Source: Pacificoceanicola sp049341065 (GTDB lineage Bacteria; Pseudomonadota; Alphaproteobacteria; Rhodobacterales; Rhodobacteraceae). From it: 64,000 nucleotides of DNA. Within the stretch, counting starts at the first letter, position 1, and the number at the start of each line of letters is the position of its first letter. This document shows, piece after piece, positions 1-9,300 of the stretch. The DNA is taken from contig NZ_JBMPIX010000003.1 of NCBI RefSeq assembly GCF_049341065.1, forward strand, positions 186,001-250,000, given 5' to 3'. A model generated the notes under the pieces. It was not told the DNA's origin. It did no database searches and saw only the letters and a program-made list of their open reading frames with translations. Both the position numbers and the translations under genes were made by a program.

Positions 1-163
1 TGGGCCAAAGCAGTGCAGCGGCCAACCCGGTGCGAAACAGAACCGATGTCAGCGGGCCGATCTCATCCAGCGCCGTGCGGATCGCCAGAAAGGAACCGCC
101 CCAGATGAGACCCAGCAAGAACAATTCAAACCAGGCGCGGGTGGAAAGGGATGTCTGTGTCAT
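1..163 (-). CDS. EamA/DMT family transporter, N-terminal fragment
   Basis: The reverse strand reads from an ATG at 163 off the left edge of the window, giving about 54 residues. They begin MTQTSLSTRAWFELFLLG and continue through the G-x-I-W-G-G-S-F motif typical of the first helix of EamA (drug/metabolite transporter) permeases, followed by the start of a second hydrophobic segment. Family members are usually about 290 residues with ten helices, so roughly four fifths is missing here because the window ends, not because the gene is broken. Substrate cannot be told from this part. It lies upstream of, and on the same strand as, nothing else in the window. Confidence 0.75.
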   Translation of the reverse strand, partial: MTQTSLSTRAWFELFLLGLIWGGSFLAIRTALDEIGPLTSVLFRTGLAAALLWP

Positions 164-280
164 GGTCAGGAATTTGCGCTGTGATCCAGGGCGAGGCGAT
201 CCGCATCTTGCGCAATGGCCCAAAAGAAAATGCACGAGAGTTCCCCCTCGTGCATGTCCGAATTGTCTGTTTAGGAAGGT

Positions 281-1519
281 TTAGAACGTTGTCGTGTAGG
301 ACATGCCAAAACCGATCGCCGAGTTGTTCTCGAACTTGACGCCGGTGCTATCCGTGGCATTGCCCAGCTTGACATACTCCAACCCGACGCGCAGCTTGTG
401 CGGGCCTTCGGTGAACTGCGCGCCAAGACCGATCGAGGTCCGCCCGTCAGTTGGGGACAAGCGCGAAGCGACTTCGCCATCACCCGCTTCATAGGTGATC
501 TGCGCGAAGGCCGAGTAGTTTTCGTTGAACTGCTTGCCAAGGCCCAGTTTCCAGGTCGTCGTGTCGCTGGCAAAGCCGGTGACTTCGCTGCCGGTCACGG
601 ATTCATACCCGGGTGTGCGCACTTCCCATGCGGACCATTCGGTCCATTTTACGCCGCCGAACAGCAAGGTGCCCTCGGCGATGCCGGTCTGGAAATCCAG
701 AGCGACCGATTGCGGCATGGTGATCTCGGTGGTGCCATTGCCGTTGATCCCCAGCGTTGGCAGCATTTCGTACGTGTCGAACGCGTGTGTGACGGAGCTT
801 TCGTAGGTCAAGGAAACCCGCAGCGCGATGTCTGGAATTTCGTATGCTGCGCCAAGCACATAGCCGAAGTCACCGGTTTGAGCGCCGTTTGCGGTATAGT
901 TCAAACCCGGGTCGCCCAGCGGGTTCGACAGCGGGTTGACTGCAGTGCCCAGCGTGGTCGCCTTGGCAGCCAAGGATGCGGCCGTAGCCAAATCCCCAGC
1001 GCCGGCCGCTGCCGCCGCGTCCGTCGCCAGTTGGGTTGCATAGGCGCCAACCGCGCCGCGCACCAAAAGCTCCGGGATGGCGATGTCGGCCTTGCTCAGC
1101 ACGTAACGCACGCCCCCGAACACCGACACCCGGTCGGCCAGTTTGTAGCGCAGGATCGCAGAGGTCTGTTTGCTCTGCCAATCGGCGTTCAGCCCGGTAT
1201 AAACGCCTTGGCGGTAGGATGCGCCAGCGCCATAGGCCTGATTGTGATAGATGCCAAAGGACAGACGATCGGACAGATCATTCTTGTAGGCAAAGCTGAA
1301 GGTGCCATAGGACTTGGCCATGTTCCCAGTGCTGCCACCGCCCAAAGCTGCGGTATAATCACCCGAGACATCAGGCGTCACCAAAGCATGTCCAAGGTTC
1401 ATCACGGTGCCAGGCTGAAACATCAAGCCGTAATCGTTAGAAGACCGCTCAATACCACCAGAGATTGCAGTGGTTGCGGTCAGGGCCAGCGACGCGGCCC
1501 CAAAAAATGTTTTTTTCAT
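281..1519 (-). CDS. FadL/OmpP1/TodX-type outer-membrane porin
   Basis: A 412-residue protein with a signal peptide (MKKTFFGAASLALTATTAIS) and a C-terminus ending in alternating aromatic and polar residues and a final Phe (SYTTTF), the usual signature of an outer-membrane beta-barrel. The early N-G-x-A-x-A-like region and the alternating short hydrophobic strands fit the FadL family, which takes up long-chain fatty acids and other hydrophobic compounds by lateral diffusion. Length is normal for the family. An Ala-rich stretch at about residues 155-195 looks like an extended extracellular loop. Transcribed alone; the upstream gap to the next gene carries an inverted repeat (1622-1634). Substrate is unknown. 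Confidence 0.82.
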   Translation of the reverse strand: MKKTFFGAASLALTATTAISGGIERSSNDYGLMFQPGTVMNLGHALVTPDVSGDYTAALGGGSTGNMAKSYGTFSFAYKNDLSDRLSFGIYHNQAYGAGASYRQGVYTGLNADWQSKQTSAILRYKLADRVSVFGGVRYVLSKADIAIPELLVRGAVGAYATQLATDAAAAAGAGDLATAASLAAKATTLGTAVNPLSNPLGDPGLNYTANGAQTGDFGYVLGAAYEIPDIALRVSLTYESSVTHAFDTYEMLPTLGINGNGTTEITMPQSVALDFQTGIAEGTLLFGGVKWTEWSAWEVRTPGYESVTGSEVTGFASDTTTWKLGLGKQFNENYSAFAQITYEAGDGEVASRLSPTDGRTSIGLGAQFTEGPHKLRVGLEYVKLGNATDSTGVKFENNSAIGFGMSYTTTF

Positions 1520-1621
1520 CTGTCCCTCATCCCTTGGCTGGGAAGTCTCTGCGGCAATCTCATTAGTGTGATCCGCCTCCTCACATCACGCTAAAGGTCT
1601 TGCCCTCTTTGGGTCAATCTT

Positions 1622-1634
1622 TGACGGAGCGTCA
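1622..1634. promoter_or_regulatory. Short inverted repeat upstream of the FadL gene
   Basis: TGACG-GAG-CGTCA is a perfect 5-bp inverted repeat about 100 bp upstream of the FadL start. A related half-site pair (GCTGCGTCA) follows at 1652-1660, overlapping the stop of the next gene. It may be an operator for the porin gene; nothing else supports this. Confidence 0.25.
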
Positions 1635-1657
1635 GTTTTACTAAGTGGAACGCTGCG

Positions 1658-2548
1658 TCACGTTTTTGTAACAGGCAGTTGCCGCGTTTCGTGAAGGATA
1701 TTGAGGTAGTTTGCACCGAAAATGACGACGGCACCCAAGAAAACCCAAGGATTAAGGGCTTCTGCGTACAGCACCATACCGACCACGGCGATCACCGGAA
1801 GTCGGGCGAAATCGATCGGCATGACGACGGTCGCAGGAGCCAGGGAAAGGGCGGTGGTGAGGCAGAAATGCGCGACCAGACCGGCACAGGCGATGACGAT
1901 GACCCAAGGCCAGTTGTTGGCGGCAGGCAGGGCAATGTCACCATCGATCCCGGCGCAAATCAGGCCAAAACAGGCCTGCATGGCAGTCAACCAGAAGAGG
2001 ATTTGCGTAATCGGTTCCGTCCGTGTCAAACGCCGGGTGAAAACCGCCGATCCGGCAAATCCGATGGCTGCCAAGGCGGCGGTGACAAGGCCGAAATGGA
2101 ATGTCTCGGGGCTGGGGCGGGTGACGATCAGGATACCAATGAACCCCGCGATGGCGGCCAGAACGCGGTTCGGGGTCAACCGTTCGCCAAGGATCAGCGG
2201 GCTCATCAGCATGACCCATAGCGGCAGCGTGAATTCAAGCGCAAAGACCTGCGCGAGCGGGATGACCGTGATCGAATAGAACCACAGGTTTTGCCCCGAG
2301 AAGTGAAAGATATTGCGCAGGAAATGCCAACCCATCATGCGGCGGCCAATCTGGTGCCTTGTGCCCGCAACTGATGAGACAGCAAGCACGATCACGATTC
2401 CAATGAGCGAACGGTAGAGCATGATCTCGAAAGTATCGAGGTTCAGGCTTACAGCGCGGCCCGCGATGGCCATGCAGGTGAACGAGACGATTGTGCCGAT
2501 CATCCATAAGGAAGCGCGCAGTGTTTGGTGCATGAAATAGGTCCCCAT
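1658..2548 (-). CDS. DMT-superfamily permease with two EamA domains
   Basis: A 296-residue, highly hydrophobic protein with about ten predicted helices arranged as two EamA repeats (roughly residues 12-145 and 155-285), the standard size for the drug/metabolite transporter superfamily. The second half carries the conserved pattern A-P-A-T-V-V-M-P followed by a small-residue helix. Two starts are possible: ATG 2548 or ATG 2533 five codons later; neither has a strong ribosome site. It may export or import a metabolite; the substrate cannot be inferred. Same direction as the FadL gene but separated by about 140 bp, so co-transcription is uncertain. Confidence 0.8.
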   Translation of the reverse strand: MGTYFMHQTLRASLWMIGTIVSFTCMAIAGRAVSLNLDTFEIMLYRSLIGIVIVLAVSSVAGTRHQIGRRMMGWHFLRNIFHFSGQNLWFYSITVIPLAQVFALEFTLPLWVMLMSPLILGERLTPNRVLAAIAGFIGILIVTRPSPETFHFGLVTAALAAIGFAGSAVFTRRLTRTEPITQILFWLTAMQACFGLICAGIDGDIALPAANNWPWVIVIACAGLVAHFCLTTALSLAPATVVMPIDFARLPVIAVVGMVLYAEALNPWVFLGAVVIFGANYLNILHETRQLPVTKT

Positions 2549-2609
2549 CCTCGTGCGCTAGGAAGTGGCAGAGGCGGGAGGGATTGGCAAGCGCCCGGTA
2601 AGTGCCCGG

Positions 2610-4475
2610 TCAGCCTGCTTTTTCGAGCGGGGCCGCCGGGCAGCTTGGAGCCGTGGCGCGTTTGTCGGTCGCCCAGGCATCAGCACTGGGCTTTGCGCCG
2701 GTCGCGACGATGGGGGCCGGAAAGCGGATCGATAGCCAAAGATCCAGACCCGCAAGAAGCAGCGCCACGCGGCTGGGGGCGGCCACATAAAGCGGGCGCC
2801 AGTTGGGGCCAAAGCTTTTCTTGAACCGTGCCAACCCCTCGGCGCCTTTGGCGAATGGCGCCAATCGGTCATGTGGCAGAGCGGCCAGATTGACCTCGGT
2901 CTGGCCGGCCTGGCGGGCGTGCTCGATCATGGCCGCGACAATGGCGTGCATGGTGCCGGATGGGGTCTCAGGCAACTGGCGCATCAGATCAAGGCTCAGC
3001 ACCTCCGAGGTTTCGACAGCAGAGGCGAAGGCCAGCATCCGGCCATCGGCAAAGGCGGCAAAGAGCGGTTTGTCGGACAGGAATTCAGGGCAAAACCGAC
3101 CCATGGTCAACCCTCGTTCGCCCCCATGGGTCTTGGCCCAGACAGCGTTGACCTGCGCCATGGCGGCCCAATCCGGGCGGGTCAGATGGCGGATTTCCAC
3201 CCCGGCTTTTTCAGCCTTGCGGATCGAACGGCGCAGTTGCCGGTGCTTGGCACCGTCAAGCGTGAACCTTTGCGGATCGAGCACAGCCTCTTGAGCGAGC
3301 GGGGCCACATGCCATCCAGCGCGACGCAGCGTGGCGGCATTGCGCGCGTCGACCTTGTAGATGCACGCGAGGCGGTTCTGTGCCTTGGCCATGTCCCGCA
3401 GGTCTGGCAAGAGCGGCGCCAGATCACCATCCGTGGGCCCAAGAAACAGCGTCAGGGTCTGCGGGCTTTGCAACAGGCATGCAGCGCCGTCCGGCGTGTG
3501 CAGGCCCAGGGTATTGGCCTGCGCGGCGATCGCATGTTCGGCGCGCGGCCCGCTCAGCGGAGCGGGCAACATCGCGTCGGGTGCAGCGCGGTCCGGTTGC
3601 GCAACAATGGCATGAGCCGCAGCAACAAGGCAGGGCAAGGCGTAGTAGGTGCCGCGATAGGCCAGCAGGGTGGCGGCGAGAGTCTCCATATCCACTTGCG
3701 GCATGAGGCTGGCAAGGGCCAGCTCGAACGGGCCGACGCCGCCCGGGGTGCCGCCAATCAGCCCGGCGCCAAGCGCCAGCATATAGGCTGCAACCAAAGG
3801 CATCAACGGCAGGCCGAGATCCGGCGGCAAAAGCACGTATAGCGCCAGGGCGGCAAACACCATGTCGCAAAAGGACAGCGCCAAAAGCTGCGTTGCAGCC
3901 GGCAGGCTTGGCAAACGCAGGCTGCGGCCCCAAAGGTCAAGCCGGGGATAGCGCAGCAGCAGGGCCCCGGCGCCCAGCAGGACAAGCGGCAGGATCAGTC
4001 CCATCAACAGGGGGTGCCCGGACATCACCGGCAGCGCAAATCCCAGCGCCAGAAGCCCCCACGCGGCGAGGAAGGTCAGCGTGACAAAGGCGGTCAATTG
4101 CAGGATTCGCCCATGTCCCAGCCCCGGCATCAACCGCCAGCGCACGGCGGCGCCGACGGCAGGCCCAAGCCCGATGACCTGACCCAAGGCAATCGCCGAG
4201 GCCCCGGACCGCCGCGCGACCGAGCTGCGCGTGCCGGTTCCGAAATGGCGGTGCGCGATCAGATCGTATTGCGCCAAGGCCCAGAAGCTGCCAACGGTGA
4301 ACAGGATTGCCGCCATCCAGCGCAGCGGGGCGATCTCGGAAAAGGCCGCACGCACGGCATGCCAATCCAGCGCGCCGCCCTTCTGCCAAAGCAGCCAGAG
4401 GCAGGCCAGACCAAGCGACAAAGGAAGCGCGCGCTTCAAAAGCGCCGCCTGTAGGGCAAGCATGGGGTGAGCCAC
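2610..4475 (-). CDS. MprF-like membrane protein with C-terminal DUF2156 aminoacyl-phospholipid synthase domain
   Basis: 621 residues. The N-terminal half (about 1-310) is a run of hydrophobic helices resembling the flippase part of MprF, and the C-terminal half (about 335-590) is the soluble GNAT-like DUF2156 domain, with the conserved stretch R-R-S-I-R-K-A-E-K-A-G-V and the late F-K-x-S-F-G-P-N-W-x-P-L-Y segment. MprF proteins transfer an amino acid from charged tRNA to phosphatidylglycerol and flip the product. This one is clearly shorter than the ~840-residue Firmicute enzymes, having fewer helices. The start is a GTG at 4475, supported by GGGAGA just upstream; an ATG lies four codons later (4463). 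The amino acid used cannot be told. Confidence 0.75.
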   Translation of the reverse strand: MAHPMLALQAALLKRALPLSLGLACLWLLWQKGGALDWHAVRAAFSEIAPLRWMAAILFTVGSFWALAQYDLIAHRHFGTGTRSSVARRSGASAIALGQVIGLGPAVGAAVRWRLMPGLGHGRILQLTAFVTLTFLAAWGLLALGFALPVMSGHPLLMGLILPLVLLGAGALLLRYPRLDLWGRSLRLPSLPAATQLLALSFCDMVFAALALYVLLPPDLGLPLMPLVAAYMLALGAGLIGGTPGGVGPFELALASLMPQVDMETLAATLLAYRGTYYALPCLVAAAHAIVAQPDRAAPDAMLPAPLSGPRAEHAIAAQANTLGLHTPDGAACLLQSPQTLTLFLGPTDGDLAPLLPDLRDMAKAQNRLACIYKVDARNAATLRRAGWHVAPLAQEAVLDPQRFTLDGAKHRQLRRSIRKAEKAGVEIRHLTRPDWAAMAQVNAVWAKTHGGERGLTMGRFCPEFLSDKPLFAAFADGRMLAFASAVETSEVLSLDLMRQLPETPSGTMHAIVAAMIEHARQAGQTEVNLAALPHDRLAPFAKGAEGLARFKKSFGPNWRPLYVAAPSRVALLLAGLDLWLSIRFPAPIVATGAKPSADAWATDKRATAPSCPAAPLEKAG

Positions 4476-4606
4476 CGATTTCTCCCACCGATAAAGTGAA
4501 ATGACGTTAGGCGGCTTGCTACTTCGCTGAGGTTAACGTTTCGATTTGCAACTAAAGTTTTGAAAGCACAGGGTTAATGCCGCGCTAAGGTGGCCCGCGC
4601 AAATGC

Positions 4607-4634
4607 AAAAGGCGCACCCGAGCGGGCGCGCCTT
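4607..4634 (-). terminator. Rho-independent terminator of the DUF1476 gene
   Basis: Read on the reverse strand, a G+C-rich stem of about ten pairs with one mismatch (GGCGCGCCCG / CGGGTGCGCC) is followed by TTTT, 25 bp after the stop of the DUF1476 gene. Confidence 0.65.
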
Positions 4635-4659
4635 GCAGTCGTTTTGCAGATTGAAAAGC

Positions 4660-4974
4660 TTAGTTTTCCTGAACCAGCTGGCCTTTGGCGACCACCATCA
4701 TCTCGGCGTATTTCGCGCGGATCTCTTCGGGGCTGGACTTGTCCCCCAGATCGGCGGCGACTTTTCGCACCACATCCTCGTGACCGGCTTCTTCGAAATC
4801 GGCCTTGATGACCTCTTTGGCGTAGGCCTGCGCGTCATCGCCGGATTTGCCCAGCAATTCGGCGGCCCAAAGGCCCAAAAGCTTGTTACAGCGCGCTTCG
4901 GCCTTGAACTTCATTTCCTCGTCGTGGGCAAACTTGTTCTCAAAAGCGCTTTCGCGATCATCGAAAGTGGACAT
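4660..4974 (-). CDS. DUF1476 protein, zeta-type inhibitor subunit of F1Fo-ATPase
   Basis: A 104-residue, charged, mostly alpha-helical protein starting MSTFDDRESAFENKFAHDEE. This is the alphaproteobacterial DUF1476 family, whose Paracoccus denitrificans member is the zeta subunit that binds F1 and blocks ATP hydrolysis. The start at 4974 is chosen because GGGAG lies 9 bp upstream and because homologues begin with the same S-x-F-D-D-R-E; the longer open frame upstream would add a Pro/Arg-rich sequence that does not look like protein. It is monocistronic with its own terminator, divergent from purC. Role is from family knowledge. Confidence 0.85.
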   Translation of the reverse strand: MSTFDDRESAFENKFAHDEEMKFKAEARCNKLLGLWAAELLGKSGDDAQAYAKEVIKADFEEAGHEDVVRKVAADLGDKSSPEEIRAKYAEMMVVAKGQLVQEN

Positions 4975-5211
4975 GGGCAGGCTCCCTGCGAAAGTTTCGT
5001 GTTCCCTTTGGATATGCCGCCCCGAACGACCGGACGCAAGACCTGACCGACCTGCTGCGGCATCGCGCGCTTGTTTAGGTGGCGTCAAAGGCGCAAAAAG
5101 CCATGCCGACAAGGCCCCGGGCGCGCCACGCCGCTTGCGGCGCATCATGCCTTGCAGTATGAGAGCGCAAACGCGTGACACACGCGCGATCCGTATCTCG
5201 AAAGGCCCCTC

Positions 5212-5973
5212 ATGGCACGGCGCAAGAAAATCTACGAAGGCAAGGCCAAGACAATGTACGAAGGCCCAGAGCCGGGCACCATCGTCCAGTACTTCAAAGA
5301 CGACGCCACGGCCTTCAACGCCGAAAAGCGGGCCACGATCGAAGGCAAGGGGGTTCTGAACAACCTTCTGTCCGAATTCTTCATGACCGGGCTAAACACC
5401 GTGGGTGTGCCGACCCACTTCCTCAAGCGTCTGAACATGCGCGAACAGCTGGTACGCGCCTGCGAGATCATTCCGCTTGAGATCATCGTGCGCAACTATG
5501 CCGCCGGGTCCATGTCCAAGCGTTTGGGCATCGAAGAGGGCACACAACTGCCGCGCCCGATCGTCGAATATTGCTACAAGGATGACAAGCTGGGCGATCC
5601 GCTGGTCACCGAGGAACACATCGCCGCCTTTGGCTGGGCCTCGCAGCACGACATGGACGATATCGTAGCGTTGGCGTTGCGGGTCAACGATTTCATGTCC
5701 GGCCTGATGTACGGCGTCGGGATCAAGCTGATCGACTTCAAGATCGAGATCGGCCGCGTCTACGACGGCGACTTCCAACGCCTGATCGTTGCAGATGAGA
5801 TCAGCCCGGACAGCTGCCGCCTGTGGGACATCGAAACCGGCCAAAAGCTGGACAAGGACGTGTTCCGCCGCGATCTGGGATCGCTCACCGATGCCTATAC
5901 CGAAGTGGCCAAGCGCCTTGGCGTGATGCCCAAGCAGGCCACGCACCCGTCAAAACCGACGCTGATCAACTGA
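5212..5973 (+). CDS. purC: Phosphoribosylaminoimidazole-succinocarboxamide synthase
   Basis: 253 residues, full family length. It opens with M-A-R-R-K-K-I-Y-E-G-K-A-K, the nucleotide-binding SAICAR synthetase signature, and contains L-E-I-I-V-R-N-Y-A-A-G-S and the D-E-I-S-P-D-S-C-R-L-W-D motif. It joins CAIR and aspartate with ATP in step 7 of purine synthesis, in the cytosol. purS and purQ follow in the same direction but only after an inserted GNAT gene and a protease gene, so the usual tight purC-purS-purQ block is spread over 6 kb. A terminator follows directly, so purC is probably transcribed alone. Confidence 0.97.
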   Translation: MARRKKIYEGKAKTMYEGPEPGTIVQYFKDDATAFNAEKRATIEGKGVLNNLLSEFFMTGLNTVGVPTHFLKRLNMREQLVRACEIIPLEIIVRNYAAGSMSKRLGIEEGTQLPRPIVEYCYKDDKLGDPLVTEEHIAAFGWASQHDMDDIVALALRVNDFMSGLMYGVGIKLIDFKIEIGRVYDGDFQRLIVADEISPDSCRLWDIETGQKLDKDVFRRDLGSLTDAYTEVAKRLGVMPKQATHPSKPTLIN

Positions 5974-5997
5974 AAGCCCAGTTTGGTTTAAGTGTCG

Positions 5998-6026
5998 AAG
6001 GGCGGTCCACATCGGGCCGCCCTTTT
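5998..6026 (+). terminator. Rho-independent terminator after purC
   Basis: Stem GGGCGGTCC / GGGCCGCCC (9 pairs, one G-T) with a 5-nt loop, followed by TTTT, 26 bp after the purC stop. Confidence 0.85.
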
Positions 6027-6223
6027 GCCGTAAATGCAGGTGATCTAAGGCTGGTCGGACAAGTCGTCCAAACCGTCCAGAAAAATCGTCGGAGGCTGGT
6101 CGACGATCGGATCTGCGGTCTGCTTAGAATATCAGCGATGCGGGACGAAGGGTGAATTCGCTGCCTGCGCACGAAATTCTGCTCTGGAATAGCCATGCGA
6201 CAGCAAGCGTGCCATTATTCAAT

Positions 6224-6775
6224 ATGAACCAGAGTATTCCCGAGCTTCGCGGCCCCCGTGTTCGCCTTCGCCCTTTCCATCATTCGGATGTTGCCGGACG
6301 GTTGGCGCTTGGACGCTCGCCGGAGATTGTGCATTGTTTTGGAGGCAACCCCGAAGGCCTTCCCCCTTATGTAGAAGGTGATGCGCGCTCTTGGGTAGAG
6401 CGGAACATCCGGCATCCTCTTTGTTGGGCGGTGGAAGTCGATGGGCGATTGCTGGGCGAAGCGCGTCTCGACGGGCTTGATCTGCATGACAGCAGAGCGC
6501 GCTTGGCAACTGGGCTCTATGATGTTTCACAACTCGGAAATGGGCTGGGGCGTGAGTTGATCAAACTAGTCTTATTGCATGCCTTCGGAGTCATGGGTTT
6601 ACATCGAATTGATTTACGGGTGTTGGCGTTCAATGAGCGGGCGATACGCTGTTATCGTGCTTGCGGCTTTGTCGAAGAGGGACGGGAACGTGAGGCCGCT
6701 CGGATCGGAGACGCTTGGTATGACGACGTTATTATGGGATTGCTGGCAGAAGAATACCGGGCGAGCCCTATCTAG
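6224..6775 (+). CDS. GNAT family N-acetyltransferase (RimJ/RimL-like)
   Basis: 183 residues from ATG 6224 (MNQSIPELRGPRVRLRPF), the natural start because the R-L-R-P-F beginning matches RimJ/RimL-type acetyltransferases. It has the acetyl-CoA loop equivalent (Y-D-V-S-Q-L-G-N-G-L-G-R-E) around residue 97 and the C-terminal N-E-R-A-I-R-C-Y-R-A-C-G-F motif. The acceptor is unknown; relatives modify ribosomal proteins, antibiotics or small amines. The gene uses A+T-rich codons (TTA, CTA, ATT) that its neighbours avoid and sits between purC and purS, which suggests acquisition. An in-frame ATG at 6152 lies further upstream and would add 24 residues. Confidence 0.8.
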   Translation: MNQSIPELRGPRVRLRPFHHSDVAGRLALGRSPEIVHCFGGNPEGLPPYVEGDARSWVERNIRHPLCWAVEVDGRLLGEARLDGLDLHDSRARLATGLYDVSQLGNGLGRELIKLVLLHAFGVMGLHRIDLRVLAFNERAIRCYRACGFVEEGREREAARIGDAWYDDVIMGLLAEEYRASPI

Positions 6776-6978
6776 CCATCTAAGCCGACATTCATGCGCT
6801 GCGCAGCATCGGTCAAAGTGGGCTCAAACCGGTCCTTTCGCGCACTGGGGTGACGTCAGTGACTGTTCCATCCCGGGTCCACAGAGGGCTGCGCTCTTGG
6901 CATGGTATTCTTTACTTGGCGCAAAGCCGCGCAGCGCGGTAGGCTTTGCCATTGCTTTGCACCTTTCGGGATATTGCC

Positions 6979-9183
6979 ATGCGCCGGTTCTTGACTGCTT
7001 TGACCTTGGCTGGGTTCGCCGTTTCGGGTGGTGTGGCCGATGCACAGTCCCCGGCGCAGTTCGACCCTGACGACTTTGGCAATATCGTCATCCAGCCGCG
7101 CCAATCGGCGGGCGGTGGCGGCAGCGGCTTCGTGCTGGAGCAGGCCTTTGGCGATTACCAGAACGAACCGATTATCGAATATGGCGAAAATAGCCCTGCC
7201 GTGCGCCTTGGCCGTCCGATCGGGCGGCTGGATACGCTTTATGCCAATGGGCAAACAGGGTTCTGCACGGCCTTCATCGTCGATGAAAAGCACATCGTGA
7301 CAAACCACCACTGCATTCCCGGCATGGACGGCGATCCGACCGGCGCAGACAGCGGCGTTCAAGCGGCGCAATTCGTGGCAGGCTACATCCGGCCCGGGCG
7401 CTCGGCCGGGGCGGACCGCTATACCGTATCGCCGCAGATCGTCGAGACGAACCGCGCGCTGGATTACACGGTGCTGCGGGTGTTTGGGAATCCCTCGGCG
7501 AAATACGGGATCATGGAACTGGCCAATGAGACCCCCGAGGATTCCGAATTCCTCTGGATCATCGGACATCCGCAAGGGCAGTCTCAGCACATCTCGCGCG
7601 AAGGCTGCGCTGCGGCCTCTCCGGCGATCTCGGAAGAGGGCAAGCTGATCCACACCTGCGACACTCTGCCGGGGAACTCTGGCTCTCCGCTGATCCGGAT
7701 CACCGACAAACGGGCGATTGGATTGCATCATGCAGGCGACAATCGCACCGGGTTCAACATGGCAATCCCGATGACACGGATCCTTGCCCAGAGCCGGGTG
7801 CTGAAGGCGGCGATCCCTGCCGGTGGCGCCGTGGTCGCGGCGGTGCCGAAACCGCAGCCGCAACCCGTTGTGCCCGTCACCCCCAGGCCCAAATTCGCAG
7901 CCGTGCCGGAAACCTCGGCCTGCGCGGCGCTGTGGGCCGAGGCCAAGCAATTGGGCTGCGGCGGCTACGAGGCCTACCTTTCGCAATGCAGCGACCACAC
8001 CTTTGCGATCATGGCCAAATCCATGGTCAAGCGGGAATGCGGCGCGCCAGGCGCCCCCGCCCCGAAACCTGCCGTGCTTGACGCGCCAGCGCCCAGGGCC
8101 AAAGGCGCGCTGCGCGTGGCGGCGGACGGCAGCGGCGATTATCAATCGCTTGCCGATGCGGTGGCCAAGGCCAAGGCGGGCGCCCGGATCGAGGTGTACC
8201 CCGGAACCTACACGCAAGGGCTGGACATCACGCAACCGGTTGAGATCGTCGGCGTCGGCAATCGCGGCGACATTGTGCTTGAGGTCGCGAATGACAATGT
8301 CATCCACTGGGAGGCGGACTCGGGTCTGGTTCAGGGGCTGACCATCCGCCAGAACGGCGGCGACTATTTCGGCATCGACGTGGTCGCCGGCTCGGTGGTG
8401 ATCGAGGACAACGACATCAGCTCAAACGGATTCTCGGCGGTGGTGCTGCGCAGCAATGTGGATGCACAGGTGCGGCGCAACGAAATCCATGACAGCAAAG
8501 AAGGCGGGGTCTTTATTTTCGATCACGGCAAAGGCACGGTCGAAGAGAATATCTTTTACGGCAATACATTCGCCGCCGTCGAAATCCGCGACGCGGGCGA
8601 GGCGCTGGTCAGGAAGAACACCATGCGCGATGGCTTGGGGCAGGGCGTGTTTATCAACGATGGCGGCAAGGGCCGGATCGAGGACAACACGATATACGGC
8701 AACCGCCTTGTCGGGGTTTTGTTGTCAGGGTCGGACAATCCGGTGGTGATCGGCAATGTTGTCCGCGATGGGCAAGAGGGCGGCATTCTGGCCTCGGACA
8801 ATGCGCTGGCCCGGATCGAAGGCAACACGATCTACGACAATGCCTTTTCCGGCATCGAAGTGCGCGCCGGGGCAGACCCATGGATCAAGGGTAACACCAT
8901 CCGCGACGGCAATCAAAGCGGCATCTTCATGCTGGATAAGGGCCGAGGTGTGATCGAGAACAACGATATCTACCGCAACGCCTTTTCCGGTGTCGTGGTG
9001 CAATCGGGCGCGGCGCCGATCATGCGTGGCAACCGCGTGACCCGGAATGGGCAATACGCCGTGGAAATTCTCGAAAGCGGTGCCGGGACCTATGAAAACA
9101 ACGATCTGACCGGCAATGACCTTGGCGCTTTTTCAATTGCCGACAACGCCGGATCGCTCAGCCGCCGCGGCAACAAAGAGTAA
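6979..9183 (+). CDS. Secreted trypsin-like serine protease fused to a right-handed beta-helix
   Basis: 734 residues. A signal peptide (about 1-22, ending ADAQ) leads into a chymotrypsin-fold protease domain with His111 (TNHHC), Asp162 (ALDYTVLRV) and Ser234 (PGNSGSP). A Pro-rich linker (about 285-315) and a small Cys-containing segment (315-360) follow. From about residue 385 the protein is a series of PbH1/NosD-like repeats of roughly 23 residues, each with the pattern I-x-x-N-x-I-x-x-N-x-x-x-G-I/V. The start at 6979 is preferred over an upstream alternative (6946) because it begins at the signal peptide. It is probably secreted or periplasmic; the helix may bind polysaccharide or act as a scaffold. 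Target unknown. Confidence 0.82.
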   Translation: MRRFLTALTLAGFAVSGGVADAQSPAQFDPDDFGNIVIQPRQSAGGGGSGFVLEQAFGDYQNEPIIEYGENSPAVRLGRPIGRLDTLYANGQTGFCTAFIVDEKHIVTNHHCIPGMDGDPTGADSGVQAAQFVAGYIRPGRSAGADRYTVSPQIVETNRALDYTVLRVFGNPSAKYGIMELANETPEDSEFLWIIGHPQGQSQHISREGCAAASPAISEEGKLIHTCDTLPGNSGSPLIRITDKRAIGLHHAGDNRTGFNMAIPMTRILAQSRVLKAAIPAGGAVVAAVPKPQPQPVVPVTPRPKFAAVPETSACAALWAEAKQLGCGGYEAYLSQCSDHTFAIMAKSMVKRECGAPGAPAPKPAVLDAPAPRAKGALRVAADGSGDYQSLADAVAKAKAGARIEVYPGTYTQGLDITQPVEIVGVGNRGDIVLEVANDNVIHWEADSGLVQGLTIRQNGGDYFGIDVVAGSVVIEDNDISSNGFSAVVLRSNVDAQVRRNEIHDSKEGGVFIFDHGKGTVEENIFYGNTFAAVEIRDAGEALVRKNTMRDGLGQGVFINDGGKGRIEDNTIYGNRLVGVLLSGSDNPVVIGNVVRDGQEGGILASDNALARIEGNTIYDNAFSGIEVRAGADPWIKGNTIRDGNQSGIFMLDKGRGVIENNDIYRNAFSGVVVQSGAAPIMRGNRVTRNGQYAVEILESGAGTYENNDLTGNDLGAFSIADNAGSLSRRGNKE

Positions 9184-9300
9184 CCTGCCGGACTTCGGGC
9201 CGTGCCGAAAGGCGATTCCCGCTTGCATTTTGCGCCCCGATAGGGTTCCACCGCGCTCAAGATTAGGGCGCGGAAACGCAGATCGAAAGGATGGGGCGAC

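Noticed and set aside
6856..8307. 483-codon reverse open frame opposite the protease
   Set aside because: Antisense shadow rich in Arg, Gly and His; the forward strand has the full catalytic triad and signal peptide.
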